Shown: piece after piece, positions 36,599 through 49,000 of the stretch | Numbering within the stretch: the first letter of the stretch is position 1 | Layout of the letters: every line of letters begins with the position of its first letter | Assembly (NCBI GenBank): GCA_024345305.1 | Contig: BRON01000001.1 | Location: forward strand, 1,550,001 to 1,614,000 | Direction: 5' to 3' | From: Mrakia gelida | Taxonomy: Eukaryota > Basidiomycota > Tremellomycetes > Cystofilobasidiales > Mrakiaceae | DNA: 64,000 nucleotides | Position numbers and translations under genes: made by a program | Notes under the pieces: model-generated | Told to the model about the DNA's origin: nothing | What the model saw: only the letters and a program-made list of their open reading frames with translations | Databases searched by the model: none

Positions 36599-37284
36599 TC
36601 ATGCAGGAGCAAAAGCCTTCATCGCACCGTCGGAGTCCTGCAGCGAAACCCATTCGAACTCGTCAGTCACGATACTCGACGCGCGCGACTCGAAGGTCGA
36701 AAGGAGACTCACCACGAACTCGTTCAACTCGACGACCTGCTCGTCTTTGAACTTGAAAATGTAGACGTACTCCAACTTCAAGACATTGCCGTTCTTGAGC
36801 TTCCCATCCGAGTTGAGCTGCGAGGAGGGAGGGGAGGAGATGGGCTGAGGTCAGCGATTTCAGAAGAACGAGGAGGACGAAGAAAGATGAAGAAGCAGGT
36901 CGCTGATTTGGAGGACGATGCAGTTCTCAGCCTCAACGACGTTGACGGGATGCTCGATGTCGAGCTGAAGAGGAGAAGAGGGGGAGGAGCGAGAAAGTCA
37001 GCGGGAGGGAGTCGATGCGTCGAGCTGCGCCCCGAGCTCCGCCCTCCCTCCCCGAAGGAACTCATGGTCACCCCAAGAGTCTCCACCATCCCCATGAACT
37101 CTCTAGCCCTGACGAGCCACATCTCCTTATCGGATCCCCCTTCGGGAGTGCCAGGAGGTCGAATCGAAACAGGGAAGATGCGATGGTGGAAATCTGGGTG
37201 GAGGAAAGTCGCGATCTTGTCGATATCTTTGGCGTTGATGGCTTCGATGAGGGTGCGAGAGATGGTGAGAAGAGGGGGGGACAT
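36599..37284 (-). CDS. NTF2/SnoaL-like small protein
   Basis: About 141 aa in four exons. It begins LTISRTLIEAINAKDIDKIA then FLHPDFHHRIFPVSIRPPG, the helix and first strand typical of SnoaL/NTF2-like folds. Next come EMWLVRAREFMGMVETLG, HPVNVVEAENCI, LKLEYVYIFKFKDEQVVELN and EWVSLQDSDGAMKAFAPA. The EYVYIFKFKD strand followed by an EWVS strand fits the curved sheet of the ketosteroid-isomerase superfamily. The introns use somewhat weak donors (GTGACC, GTCCTC), chosen because they alone keep frame and fold. These proteins may be enzymes or binding modules; no function can be assigned. Confidence 0.65.
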
Positions 37285-37961
37285 GCTTGGTCGGGAGTGA
37301 GGTGGAGTGAGCAGAGAGAAGAGGAGGAAGGAGGGCAGACGAGACGATGGCGGTTGAGAGGACAAACGAAGATCATGCGAGGCAGCTCGTTTGAACCTCG
37401 CTTCCAGGTCACCCTGCTCAACCCTGCTGACGAGAAGGGCCATACGGCTCTCTCAAGAAAAGAGGCCAGCACAGGTCTGCCTCGAGCGTCGTACACGAGC
37501 CGAAGAGAAGAGATCGACGTTCCTCCCTTCGTCTTCTTCGTCGTGAGCACCTCTGGGTCTTGACAAGGTCTTGATCATCCATCTTCATTTGAAGACGAAA
37601 TCAGACTGTGAGCTTGTGGAATCACGCAGAGCGAATGCAGACGAGACGAGCCGAAAAGAGAGAGACGCGCCGAGATCTGACTCGACGCGACTGACTTCGA
37701 CCTTTCTGCGTGCGAACTCGCCGTTCTTCTTCGAGGAAGCGGGATTCCCTCTCTCCCTACCTCAGATCCTCTCCTCTGTACTGTCCCTCAGCAAGTCTTC
37801 GGAAGGGAATTTGCATGATCTCGTAATGAAACTGCGCGGACGGCTCTCAGGCCTCGTTGGTCGCACGTCGTCCAGGTTTCCCTTTCTCTTTCATGGCGGC
37901 AGCGCTCTCTGAGTTTTGACCCTCCTTCCTTCTTCCCACCCAACCTCGACCTCGACTCAAC
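37285..37961. other. Intergenic, 677 bp
   Basis: Divergent promoter region between the NTF2-like gene and the GT13-like gene. Overlapping open frames on both strands lack splice support. Nothing assigned. Confidence 0.4.
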
Positions 37962-39231
37962 ATGCTCCATCGACTCCCGTTCACCTCACGAGGTGGCAAC
38001 TCTCTCCCCTCTCCCCTTCGCTTCCTCCAACTCCTCCTCATCCTCCTTTCGACGGTCGTCCTCTTCCTTCTTCTCTCGAGCTGGGAGTACTCTCGCTTCG
38101 AAGCGAACCAGCGAGCTTCAGCTCTCTCGCTAGCTGTCAAAGAAGGTGTCTGGGAGGCTAGGGAGGCTGAGCGAACGAAAAACCTGCTCCCGATCCTCGT
38201 CCCTGTTTGCGCTCGCTCCTCCCACCGACTACAGTACTTCAAGGAGGTTCTCGCAGGGCTCGAGAAGATGGACGGAGCCAACGAGGTACGTATTCCCCTC
38301 TCTACCTTGTTCTTTGGAGAAAGAGGTCTTCGAGTAGTTCTTCTCGTAGGAGAAGGCTGAATGCGCTTCGCCTCGTTTCATCATGCAGACGGTCCTCGTC
38401 CTGTCGATCGACTGTCCCTCACGACGGCTCTACTCCCTTCTCGACACCATCACCACTCCCTCAAACATCATTCTTCTCAATCACAAACCTCCCTGGCACG
38501 GAATCCCTGGTCCCTTCATTACCAACGAATATGCGACTTCAGCAAACATCAGGTTCCTCCTCGGGTTTGCTTTCGAGAGCCTGAAGGTAAATATCTTTGC
38601 TCTCTTTCCAAACTGCCACACCATACTGACTTGATATCATTTCCCTATGTCAGTCACGACGCGTCGACTCGTTTTCGCTCGAACCCCCTTCCAGCCTTCG
38701 AACTCACTCAGATCTCTCTCTTCTCTTCCGAAAGATCGATACCATCAAGGAACTTCGCATCTCTTCCGAACCCATTCCTCCTCCTCGCCACCTCTCCTCA
38801 GCATCCACTCCTTTCACTCGCCCTCCCTCCCGACCTCTCCCTCGCACTCCCTCTTCTCAGGTCCCTTCTGCTCGTGGGGATGGTCGACGAGCTCACTAAC
38901 GTGGCCGGCCCTGAAGTCGAGTTGGTCGTGGATCAACTGGGACATCTCCATCCGACGCGTCTTTGGATCTGGAACCGGAGTCGACGCGTCCATGCTGAGC
39001 TTGGTTCCCGAGAGGAGTCGAGTGAGGATGGTGGGATTGCAGGGGATCAACGTGAAGGAAGAGGCTGGGAGTGAGCATGCGAAGGAGTGGGAAGGGGTTT
39101 GGACTGGTGAGGAGGGAGAGGGAGAAGGGCAGGGGAGCGAGGGAGGCTTGGGACGAGACGAGAGCAGGATGGGAGGGAACGAGGTGGGAGAGTCGAGATG
39201 GGTGATTGATTGGACTTGGAGGAAGAGATGA
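37962..39231 (+). CDS. Type II membrane protein, divergent GT13-like glycosyltransferase (tentative)
   Basis: 347 aa. Four exons (37962-38285, 38389-38586, 38654-38860, 38917-39231) sum exactly in frame; the last intron is 56 nt with a perfect ACTAAC. A hydrophobic helix (FLQLLLILLSTVVLFLLLSS, about residues 21-40) follows a short basic tail, as in Golgi transferases. NLLPILVPVCARSSHRLQYF then VLVLSID resemble the first strand and helix of the GT13 fold (MGAT1/POMGNT1). WSWINWDISIRRVFGSG followed by VPERSRVRMVGLQGIN resembles the conserved C-terminal W..W..R....PE.SR..G..G motif of that family. The acidic EDD-type metal motif is not seen. It may be a divergent or inactive transferase, or the resemblance may be chance. 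The C-terminus is Gly/Glu-rich. Confidence 0.45.
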
Positions 39232-39359
39232 GCATGGGCATGGGATCGTAAGGTCATCAGCGAATCGAAGCAATAATACAAGAACGGAACGGATGAAACG
39301 ATACAACGGTAACAGACAAAGACGAACGAACGGCTCACGTCTCCTCCCTCCCGATCTCT

Positions 39360-40526
39360 TCACCAAGCCCCATCAGCCCAATCCCTCTCCATCTCAGCCT
39401 GGGTCCTGAGACTATCCATCTCCCTCGTCAAATCGGCGACTTCTCCTCGAAGGTAAGCCACCTCGATATCTGCGAAGGTCGAACGAAGCAAGGTCAGCGT
39501 CTCGTAACATCCTCGAGTCGAAGTCGCGTCTCGACTCACCCTTCGCTTCGAGCTCCGCCCTCTGTTGATCGAGGAAGTTCTTCTTCTTATCTCTGAAGGT
39601 TTTGGCGCCTTTGAATGCAGGGAAACGAGTGGTGAAAAACATCCAGGAGGCAGTCCGCGACGCGTCGTTCTTCGCGCCGCGAGAAAGGAAAACAAAGCGA
39701 CTCACTTTGCCTGTTGCTAGCTCGTCGTCTCTCCTCCCTCGAGACCTTCCTATCCCTACGAGTAGTCCCTTCTCCTTCACCTCCTGGCGACCCATCTCCC
39801 TCAGGAGACGCTCCGAACGAATCCGAGTCGCCGCCCTTGTGAGGTTGGCCTTGGGGGGTAGGAGAGGAAGAGGAGGGGAGGAAGGGATCGTCGATGAGTC
39901 CGAGGGATTGAGTAGGGAAGTAGGAGAGGGAGGTTTCGTAGTTGATGGGAGTGAAGGGGGTGGGGAGGGAGAAGGCGGTTGATGTTGATGCGGGGTGATA
40001 AGATAGAGCGTGGAAGTCGGAAGCTGATGTGTTGAAGCTGGGCTGAGTTTGAGGCTCTGCTGGCAGCATCGAGGGACGGGACGAAGGAAGGAGACATGCG
40101 GAGAAGGCAACGGAGAGGCGATGGTGAGCTTGGCGAAGAAGAACGTCGGAAGCGAAGAAGGAAGTGCGACGAACGATAAGAGGAAGCGACCCAGCTCTCG
40201 AACGCGATCCCATCTCCTCCTCCTCCTCCACGATCCTCGCTTTTATCATCCGAGACGAGCCCGAGCTGGCTGTTGGGTAGATAAGATGGAGTGGAGAAGG
40301 AGCGAGCGGGAGGGAAGTCGAAGGAGGAGGGTGGTTGAGCTTGGGTTTGAAACGAGGCTCCTCCTCCCCCGACGAAGCTGAAGTCGAAGGACGGTTGCTG
40401 AGGCTGATCTCGTACCTCCATGCTCTGGTCGAAGGTCCAGTCGTAGGAGAAGAGCTGCTCTTGTGGTTGGATGTCTTCGTCGATGTCCTGATCATGTGAG
40501 AAGAAGAAGGAGAAGTGAGGATCCAT
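39360..40526 (-). CDS. bZIP transcription factor
   Basis: Nuclear DNA-binding protein of about 280 aa. It has a Phe/Gln/Pro-rich N-terminus (FSFFFSHDQDIDEDIQPQ) and a Ser/Pro-rich middle. Then comes a basic region REERRRASNRQ|SAKTFRDKKKNF spanning an intron, with the Asn-x7-Arg spacing diagnostic of bZIP (NRQSAKTFR). A short zipper-like coil follows (AELEAKDIEVAYLRGEVADL, then TREMDSLRTQAEME). The protein ends only about 20 residues after the coil. Junctions at the basic region and at AKG|D were checked in frame. The family is clear; target genes and subgroup are not. Confidence 0.78.
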
Positions 40527-40891
40527 CGGATTCGGAAGAGGGAAACGAGGGGAGAGGCAGGGAAAGATGTGGATGGAGGGACGAACGAACGATTGAGGCA
40601 GCGAAACGGAAAACGACCGTGAGGATGTTGCGTGATGGTGGTTGGTGGAAAGGGCGAGGCGAGCTGAGGCAGCTCTAGGCTTGGGATTATTCAGGAGGTG
40701 CAGCCTGGGAACCGAGGAATCATGCGCCTCGCTCGCTCCTTTCCTCTCGACCGAAGAGCCCGCTCGTCCATCTCCACGAGCCCAGCACATTGAGAGAGGC
40801 GGCAAACATCTTACAGGTTCATTCCAAGCCGTTGAGGGCGATGGTGGAAGAGAGCAGAAGGTCCATCGATCTCGACGCGTCGTGACTGAGC
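40527..40891. other. Intergenic, 365 bp
   Basis: Leader of the bZIP gene and 3' flank of PRP28, with a GACGCGTC near 40875. No gene supported. Confidence 0.45.
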
Positions 40892-43800
40892 TTAATCGTC
40901 TCCCTCCCTCTTCCTCTTGTACTTATCGGCGGCCTGTACGAGTCGAAGAGGGTAGCAAAAGAGAAGATCTTCAGTATGAGAAGGAGAGAAAAGAGAGAGA
41001 GGAAGAAGACGAGGTACTGACCGCGATACGATTCTGGGCAGCTGGGTGTCGAGAGAGCTCGGGGTCGAGTTTACTCCTCTCCGACTTGGTGATCTCGTTC
41101 TTGAGGTCGTACCTGAGGAGTCGAAGAAGCGAGGGAAAAAAGAGGGGTCAGTCGGGGTCCCGGAAGACCTGAAAAGATCGGCTGGAAGGAGGTAGCGAGA
41201 AGCCAACGCACAAAACTTCGTCGTCTTCGTGTCCGAGGAAGGTGATAGCGAGTCCAGTCTTTCCAGCTCGACCGGTACGACCTGTGGGAGGGAAGAAGAA
41301 CGAGAGCGTGGTCAGCTTCGAGGAAGGAGGGGTTTCGAATTCCAAGCGAGAAATAAGAAGGAAATGAGAAGAAGTGTAGACGCGACGAACCAATTCGATG
41401 AACGTAAGCCTCGATGGTGTTCGCCATTTGCCAGTTGATAACGAGCGAGACATCAGGCACATCGATACCACGACCAGCCTGAGAGAAAAGGAGAGAAAAG
41501 AGGTCAGCTCGAAGTCAACGGAAGAAGAGGAAACGGAATCGAGCGAGCTCACGAGATCGGTGGCGACGAGAATCTTGTGCTCTCCGTCTCGAAGACTCTG
41601 AAGCGCGGCTTCTCGCTGCTCCTGGTTCTTTCCAGAGTGAAGGGTTGTAGCGGAGAACTGTTTCGGGAACGAAGATCAAGAAGTTGGTCAGCCACGACGA
41701 ACGACGACGAGGAGAGAAAAGAAGGAAGCTGAACTCACTCCTGCTCGTTGAATGTCTCGACAGACCATGTCCGCCGTCTTCTTCTGGTTGCAGAAAATGA
41801 TTATGGGTGGTGGGAGACCGATGCTTCCGAGGATTTGAATCATTCGTTGCCTTTTGGGAGAAAAGAGCAAAGGGTCGACGATCAGTTCGACGCGTCGAGG
41901 AAGAGCGAAGAGACGAATAACGAAACGAGACGGACTTCTTCTTCTCGTCTCCGGCGACAAACTCAGTCCTCTGCTCGACGGTATCTACAGCCTGAGGGGA
42001 AGAAAGGGACAAGGATAGTAGTTCGTTAGCGAATGAGCACGACCGATCGAGGGAGCGAGAAGGGAAAGAATGAACCTGTCCAGCAACACCGATAGTGACG
42101 ATCGCAGGCTTCCTGAGGTACTTCTTCGTCAACCTCTCGACAGCAGGAGGCATCGTCGCCGAGAACAACGTCGTCACCCTCCAAGCCTGATCTCCCTCCG
42201 CCGGCTGAACCTCCACCATGTTCTCCACCTCGATCCCAGCAGGCTTCTCGTTCCCAGCAGGCAGAGCCTCGAGGATGTAGGTCAACTCCTCCTCGAAACC
42301 AAGGTCGACCATCCTGTCTGCCTCGTCCATGACGACATAACTGCACTGCGAGAGGACGAGGACGTGTCGATCGATAACGTCCTTGAGTCGACCAGGCGTC
42401 GCGATGATGATCTCCGCTCCGTCTCGAAGGTTGAACTGCTGCTCGTCGACCGACCGACCTCCGACGATGGAAACACAGGTGTATCCCATGGGTCCAGCGA
42501 ACCGTCGAGTTTCCGACTCGATCTGTTGAGCCAGCTCTCGCGTGGGAGCCATGATGAGGGCGTAAGGACCTTGGTGTCGGTTGGCGTCGGAGAGAGGAGG
42601 GAGGTGACCGATGTAGGCGAGCATGGGAATGACGAAGGCTGCTGTCTTTCCGGAACCTGTTGAGCGAGGAAGGAAGGGAGGGAAGAGGAAGAGGTCAGCT
42701 CTCGGTCGCGAAAAAAGCAACTTGGACGACGCGAAGGAGGAAAAGCGAAGGGAACAAACCAGTCTCGGCGATTCCGATGAGATCTCGATTTTGAAGACCG
42801 ATAGGGATAGCTTGACGCTGAATCGCACTGGGAGTCTCGTATCCGATGGTCTTGACGACGTCGAGGATGGGCAGAGGAATCTTGGACTCGGTCCACGAAC
42901 GCATCGGGAAGGGAATCGATCCTCCTGGAAAAGGGCAAGGAACGAAGAGAGGACAGAGTCAGCAGAGCAAGGAACCCTCGAGATCATCCAGAGAGCTGTA
43001 CGAACCTCGAGCAGCGATACTGAAATCCTCCCTGAAGATCCGCCAGTCTCGATCCTTCATCTCGTCGAGAGGCTTGTCGCTCCAGTGTCGCTCGTCCGTT
43101 CCAGACTTGTTCGCTGACCGACGTTCGAGAGCATCGGCGTATCTGCGAGAGTCAAAAGAAGGACGTGATCAGCGTCGAGTTCTGAGGAAGACTAAGAGGA
43201 GAAGAGGAGAGAGAGAGAAGGTGGACTGACTGATCCGGAACCGCACCCTCGACGGCCTTCCTTCCTCTCCCAGCATCGCCCATCCCACCGACCATTCCGC
43301 CGAGCATAACACCCCCTGCACTCCGAGCATCCACCAGACTGCCGGCTCCTGTATCCTCCTCTCCGTCCCAGTCGAAGACGAACTTCTTGTCTCCCGTCTT
43401 TCGAACCTTTCGCTTGGTGGCCTCGTTCCCGACTCCGAGGTAGCGAGCCTTGATAGCGGCGAGATCGATGTTGGGATCGACAGAGGATGAGGAGGAAGCT
43501 GGAGCTGAGGAGGAAGCCGGGAGGGTGGGTGCTGAACGAGGTCCTGTGGGAGGAGCTCCGTTTCGAGGACCAGAGGGAGGTTGGCGAGGACCGGAAGGAG
43601 GACCCATCGAGGAGGACGAGGAGGAGGAGGGTTGATCTCGATCTTCGTAGGAGGGTCTGCTGTTGTTGTACTGGTTCTGGTTGTTGTAGCCGTTCTGGTA
43701 GCCTCCACGGTTGTTGTCTGAAGGAGAGAAGAGGAGAGGGAAAGGGAAGGGAAGAGGAAAGGTCAGCTCGACGTTCCTCTCTGCCACGCGAGCCTCCCTC

Positions 43801-44232
43801 GCCCAGCCGCAGCCATATCCCTCGAGAACTATACTCACTGTAGCCACCTCTCCCTCCGTATCCACCTCTGACGTTGTATCCAGCTCCTCCATATCTGCCT
43901 CCGTCGTATCCTCCCTGTTGATTTCCTCCACCACCACCTCCGTTCTTCCTCCTCTCCTCCTCCGCCTTCTTCTCGAGCTCATCTCGTTCGATCTTGGCTT
44001 TGTCGGCTACTCCTCGTTGGGAATCGATCTCGGCTTGACGCTTCTCGAGAGCGATGGCAGCTCGTTCAGACTTGGAGAGGAACTTGGGCTGTAGGAGGAA
44101 GGAAGGAAGGGACGAGTGGTCAGCTCGACGCAAAAGGAAGGGCGAGGAATAAGACGAGATGCGGACCTTTGAAGCTGCTTCCTTCTCAGCCTTCTGCTTG
44201 GCGAGCATATCCACTATAGAGAGAGGTGCCAT
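40892..44232 (-). CDS. PRP28: DEAD-box pre-mRNA splicing helicase Prp28 (DDX23)
   Basis: Spliceosomal ATPase that exchanges U1 for U6 at the 5' splice site. About 780 aa. The N-terminus is charged and coiled ([20 protein letters not shown]), then Gly/Tyr/Asn- and Ser/Pro-rich. FDWDGEEDT and [16 protein letters not shown] precede the core, as in Prp28 orthologues. Helicase motifs in order: Q-motif [20 protein letters not shown] (split by an intron after AETG), [63 protein letters not shown] and [13 protein letters not shown]. It ends YKRKREGDD. About twelve introns. PRP28 is normally single-copy and essential. Confidence 0.94.
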
Positions 44233-44779
44233 CGCGAGAGACAAAAGAGAGTTCGCGGCTGTGGTGGTCGTTGGGAGGCGAGGAGGGCAGGAGGAAGCGT
44301 CGAGAGGCAGTGGACTTGGTCGCGAGGGGAGGTGATGAGGTGAGCTCGCTTCTTTCAACGACGATGTGGCTCTTAAATCTACTTCCTCGAGACAGTGTCA
44401 AACTTGTCGTGCCTATCAATCTCGCATTCCTCTCTGGAAGGCAGCTGGTACGGTCTCCAAGAAACTCGTCGCACCTTCTAAGATCCTTCCCCTTCCCTCC
44501 TCGCCCTCCCCTTCCTTCCTTCACCTACTTCCTCTTCTTCGGACGCTTCCCCTCGCCCAGTTTCTCATCGAACATCGTACCTGTCGTCTAGACTCATCGT
44601 CTCAGGCTTCGATTGAGCTTGCTTCTTCCCTCGAGAACTCGTGAGATCGTGCAACGATCGAAGGAGGTGAGCTCGACTTCCCTTCCTTCCTTCCTCCCTC
44701 TCTCCTCCTCTCTCTCCTTCCCCGTCCCTGATCTCTTTTCTCTCCTCGAATTCACCTCTCGTTTACAGTCCACGCCTTT
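44233..44779. other. PRP28 upstream region
   Basis: Leader and promoter of PRP28. Plus-strand coding-like pieces (TCRAYQSRIPLWKAAG near 44405) lack an ATG. Not assigned. Confidence 0.35.
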
Positions 44780-45990
44780 CGGCCTTCCTACCAAACACTG
44801 CTTCAAACATAGAGCCTCGAGCGAGGTGGGAAACAGGTCGGTCGACGCGTCCCCCTCTGTTTCGCCAGCTCGTCTGCAACAGCTGACTCTCTTTCTCTCT
44901 CTCTTTCCTCGGTCCTCCCAGGAACCTTTTCCTCGTTTCTCTCACGTGGTGCTTCTTCTACCTTCGAGAGGACGATCCAGAACCTCCCCCCCTCGCCCAC
45001 AAGCCCGTTCAAATCAGCCCTCGCTCTCTACCCGCCGGTTCGAGCTCAAAAGCCGCACCAACTCGGACTCGGAGCCTTCTACTTCATGTTCAGGATCAAG
45101 ATCGACCCCTGTACGACTCAGGTGAGTTCGGTTCGACGATTCAGCGAAGGAAAAGCAGAGCTCTCGAGCCCAGGGCCTGGGCGTCTGAAACCAACGCGTC
45201 TGATCTCTCTGCATTCTTGTTTGCTTTGGACCCGGTTCAACGAGGGCTCTTTCTCTTTGCATGACGTTGCACTCCTTCTGGTGGCCAGTTTCTCCGCGTT
45301 CTCGTACCTCCTCGATCCCTTGGTTGCCAGGGTTAGCAGCCGCTCAAACGAGGGAAGGGGTTCAGCTCAGCTCTCTTTCTCGACCCGGCGAGCTCCCCGA
45401 AGACATCTCCCCTTCCCCTCCCTCCTTTCCTCCTCCTCCCCACGGGTCCTCGATCTATTTCTCTCTTTCTCGCAGTGGAGATTAGATCTCGTATCCTCGG
45501 TTCAGCAGTGTGAGTTCGGTTGCGAGTCATGCGAAGACGCGACGAGCTCGTGAAAGCGAGCGAGGGAGGAGGAGGGGGAGCCTGAACTTTAGACGCGTCT
45601 CAGCCTCTTTCTCCTGTTCATGTTTACTTCTTCCGCGTTGACCGTCTCCCCCACATGCTCTCTGACCTCCTTCTCCCTGCAGAATTTGCTCGTTCTGACC
45701 TGGTCCTCTGCCTTTTCTTCTTTTTCCAGAGTTCTATCCTTCTTTGGCCTCGCCTCAAGAAGTTCTGCCTCCAGCGAGAGACAAAGCGAACGGTGATTTG
45801 GAGCGCGATCGTCGCTTTCGACGGCGTCTCTCTTCACTTCTCTTGGAGATTTTACAGCCCAAAGGAGCGTTTCGTCCCCATCGGCTCTCGGTACAACTGA
45901 CTGCCGCTCCGCTTTGCCTCCTGCAGGTGACCCTAGGCTCCGATTGGACTCCCAAGCAGGGGGCGAGCTTCCTTCTCCGTCCTCAGTAAG
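44780..45990 (+). CDS. Hypothetical spliced gene, exon structure unresolved
   Basis: Not recognised. Several GT..AG units with CTGAC branch motifs on the plus strand point to a transcribed, spliced gene: acceptors near 44768, 44920, 45292, 45476, 45682 and 45926; donors near 44831, 45120, 45339, 45508 and 45985. One continuous frame set gives SSTFERTIQNLPPSPTSPFK, LALYPPVRAQKPHQLGLGAF, VEIRSRILGSAEFYPSL and ASPQEVLPPARDKANG. All three frames of the exon near 44921-45120 are open, and no convincing start codon was found. The boundaries are approximate. It could be a degraded gene or a long 5' leader of the sugar porter at 46083. Confidence 0.25.
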
Positions 45991-46082
45991 TCCGCGTCGA
46001 CTTCGTTTTAGTTTTTCTCGGTTCCCTCTCACTCTTCCTTCCCACCAACCACCATCTTCACACCTTCCTTCCCTCCATAAAG

Positions 46083-49000
46083 ATGGCTCACGACGACAAG
46101 AACCAACACGAGACTCAACAGCACGTCGGTCAGATCAACGGAGTGGACGCTGCTACCGCTCACGACGCCGTCCTTCACGAGCAACTGACTGTTCTGAACT
46201 ACCTTGGTCCGCAGCCAACTTCTCTATATCGGCTTCTTCTCTACGTCGAGGTTCGAAGAATAAACAGCGAGCTGACCTTCGTTCCCTGCCTTCTTTCCTT
46301 CCTTCTCGTGTCGTTCCTGCGCTTCCTCCTCTGTCTCTCGGCGCTTCCTTCGATCAGTCGCTGTCTTCTCGTACGTACTACGCTATCTACCTACGTCTTC
46401 CTCGCCCCTGGTCCGAAGGATGAACACCGAGCTGACTTTCCTTGTTGTTTTCCCTTCCTTCTCGCGTCGCTCCTCCCTTCCCTCCTCCGTTTCACTCTCG
46501 TCCCTTCCTTCGATAAGTGGTATCGTGAGTCCTCATGTTCATATCTCGACCTTCCTTCTCTCCTCCCGAGCTGACTTCTTCTTCGTCCCTCCTCATCCTC
46601 GTCGCTTCTCTCTTCTCTCCTCCTCCTCGTTCTCGCTCTTCACCCTTCTTTCGATCAACAGGGATCCTTCCTCTTCGGATGTGAGCTTTCCTCCTTTGAC
46701 GCGACCTCGACGCTCACTCTCGAAGTGCGACTGACGCGTCTTCTCCTCGTTCTTGACGCTTTCCCCCCCCTTCGCCTCCCTCAGACGACTCTGGAATTAT
46801 CGGATCGGTCATCTCTGAGAACTACACCTTCTTCCACGACTACTTCAAGTCACCTAATGCAGACCTCGTTTCCCCAACTAGTGAGTCACTGAAAAAACAC
46901 GCTCGTTGCGATCGCGAGGACGAAGACGAGCGCTGACTTCGGTTCGTCCTTCCCTCCTCAGTCACTGGAGCCATCGTCTCGGTCTTCGCTGGAGGATGCT
47001 TCTTCGGTGCCATCTTCGCTGGATACACTGCCAACAAGATCGGGAGGAAGAGAACCATCCAGGGTACGTAACGCGAAGGAGTCGAGGAGGAGACCAAACC
47101 GCGTCGCACCCTTGCTCACTCTCCCAATCACCCCCACCCCTACCTTCTCTCCTCGCCCCTGCCTTCTCTCCCGTGCCCAGTTGGTGCCAGTATTGCTGTC
47201 GTAGGCTGCACGATCCAAACCGCCGCTGTAAACGTCGGTATGCTCATCGCCGGACGATTCATCGCGTAAGTTTCAAGGACTAGTTCTCGCGCGTCGTCGC
47301 TCGATTCATCGCACCCATGCTCACCTCTCCTCCTCGCTCCCTTTCTTCGATACAGTGGTATCGCGATCGGATGCCTCAGGTGAGCCCTCGTTTCTTCTTG
47401 TCCTCGATCGACCTATCAGGGGCTCTTTGAGCGAAGAACGGACGCGAACTGACTCGACCCCGTCGCTCCTTTCCTCGTTCCAGTATGATCGTCCCCCTCT
47501 ACCAGGCCGAGATCTCCCCTCCCCACGCTCGAGGACTTCTCTCTGGATGGACTCAGATGATGATCACCGCCGGCTTCTTCGTGGCAAATTGGGTAGGCTA
47601 CGGATGCCAGTTTTTGAAGAACGACGGACAGTGGCGAGTTCCCCTCGCTATTCAGATCGTTCCTGCTTTGATCCTCGGCTTGGTGAGTTCGAACGCGAAG
47701 AAGGGAGGGGAAGATCGTCGCGACTCAACTCGAGCTCATTTGTCTCCCTCTCTCTTTTCTTCTCATCCATCAGGGAATGTTCGTTCTCCCCTACTCTCCT
47801 CGATGGCTCGCTCAGGAGGGTCGACATGAGGAGGCCATGGCTTCTCTCATTCGACTTCACGGATCCGAGGCCAACAGGGAGCTCATCGCGTTCGAGTACG
47901 ACGAGATCGTCACTCAGATCGCCTGGGAGAAGGACAACGTCAGCAACAACTTCATGGATCTCTTCAACACTCGACCGTCGCTGCAGAGGACTCTTTGTGG
48001 GGTCATGGTTCAGGTTTGTTGCCAGTGGACTGGAGTCAACGTCAACTCGTACTTCGGACCTACCATTTACGTGAGTCGTCTTTCTTCTTCGATCGGATCT
48101 TCCTCGCGTCGAGCACGAAGCTGATATCTCGCTTCTTTCATCGCAGGCCAACTTGGGATACACCGGATCTACCATTCTGCTCATCAGCGGTATCTCTGGG
48201 GCTTGGGGAAGTAAGTCCTACTCTCCTCCTTCTTGCTCGTCTCGCGCCGAAATCGAACTGACGGGTGTTCTTTTCCCTCCCCTTCCTCAGTGGTCGTCAC
48301 CTTCGTCTTCATCACCTGGATGGTTGACCGAATCGGCCGAAGGAAGCCTCTCGTCTACGGTGGTGTTGCCATGGCCGTTTGTCTCGCTTGGCAGGCTGGA
48401 GTCGCTTCGAGTGAGCTTCGTTTCTCGTCCTCTTCGTTTCTCGCTCGACGCCTTCTGACCCCCTCCTTTCTCTGTTCTTCTTCGTGCAGTGTTCGAGGAT
48501 CCTGCGTACCAGAACTCCTCTGCTGGAATCGCCGGAATCGCCTCCATCTTCCTCTTCTCTGGAGTCTTCTCAGGTGCGTACTCGATCGAGCTCGAAGAAG
48601 GGCGTCGCGGCGGAGAGACGAAGCTGACAGCTCCTCGTTATCTCGTCTTCTTACTCAGTCTCCTACGGTCCCGTCTCCTGGGTTTACCAGTCCGAGGTCT
48701 TCAGTATGCCTCTCCGAGCGTGAGTGTCGTTCGCTTCTCATGCTTCGACGAAGAAACATCGCAGATCTGACCTCTTCCCTTTTCTTCCTCAGTATGGGAA
48801 CTTCGCTCTCGACTGCTTCCAACTGGGCTATGAACGTCCTTCTCTCTCAGATCACTCCCATCGGTCTCGACAACTTGGGTTACAAGTAGTGAGTCTGCGA
48901 TCCGCTCGACGAGCTCAGTTCGTTTCCCTCAACTGACGCTCGACTCCTTTGTTTCTCCGCAGCTTCTTCATCTTCGTCGCCTCCAACGTCTGCAACTCCA

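Noticed and set aside
38654..39231. Reading exon 3 of the GT13-like gene straight through to the stop
   Set aside because: That gives a total length not divisible by three and a stop shortly after. A 56-nt intron (38861-38916) with a perfect ACTAAC restores the frame exactly.
41515..42987. A 490-codon minus-strand frame read as one exon
   Set aside because: It covers the PRP28 helicase exon but reads through introns on both sides, where the Ser/Arg-rich ends are intron translation.
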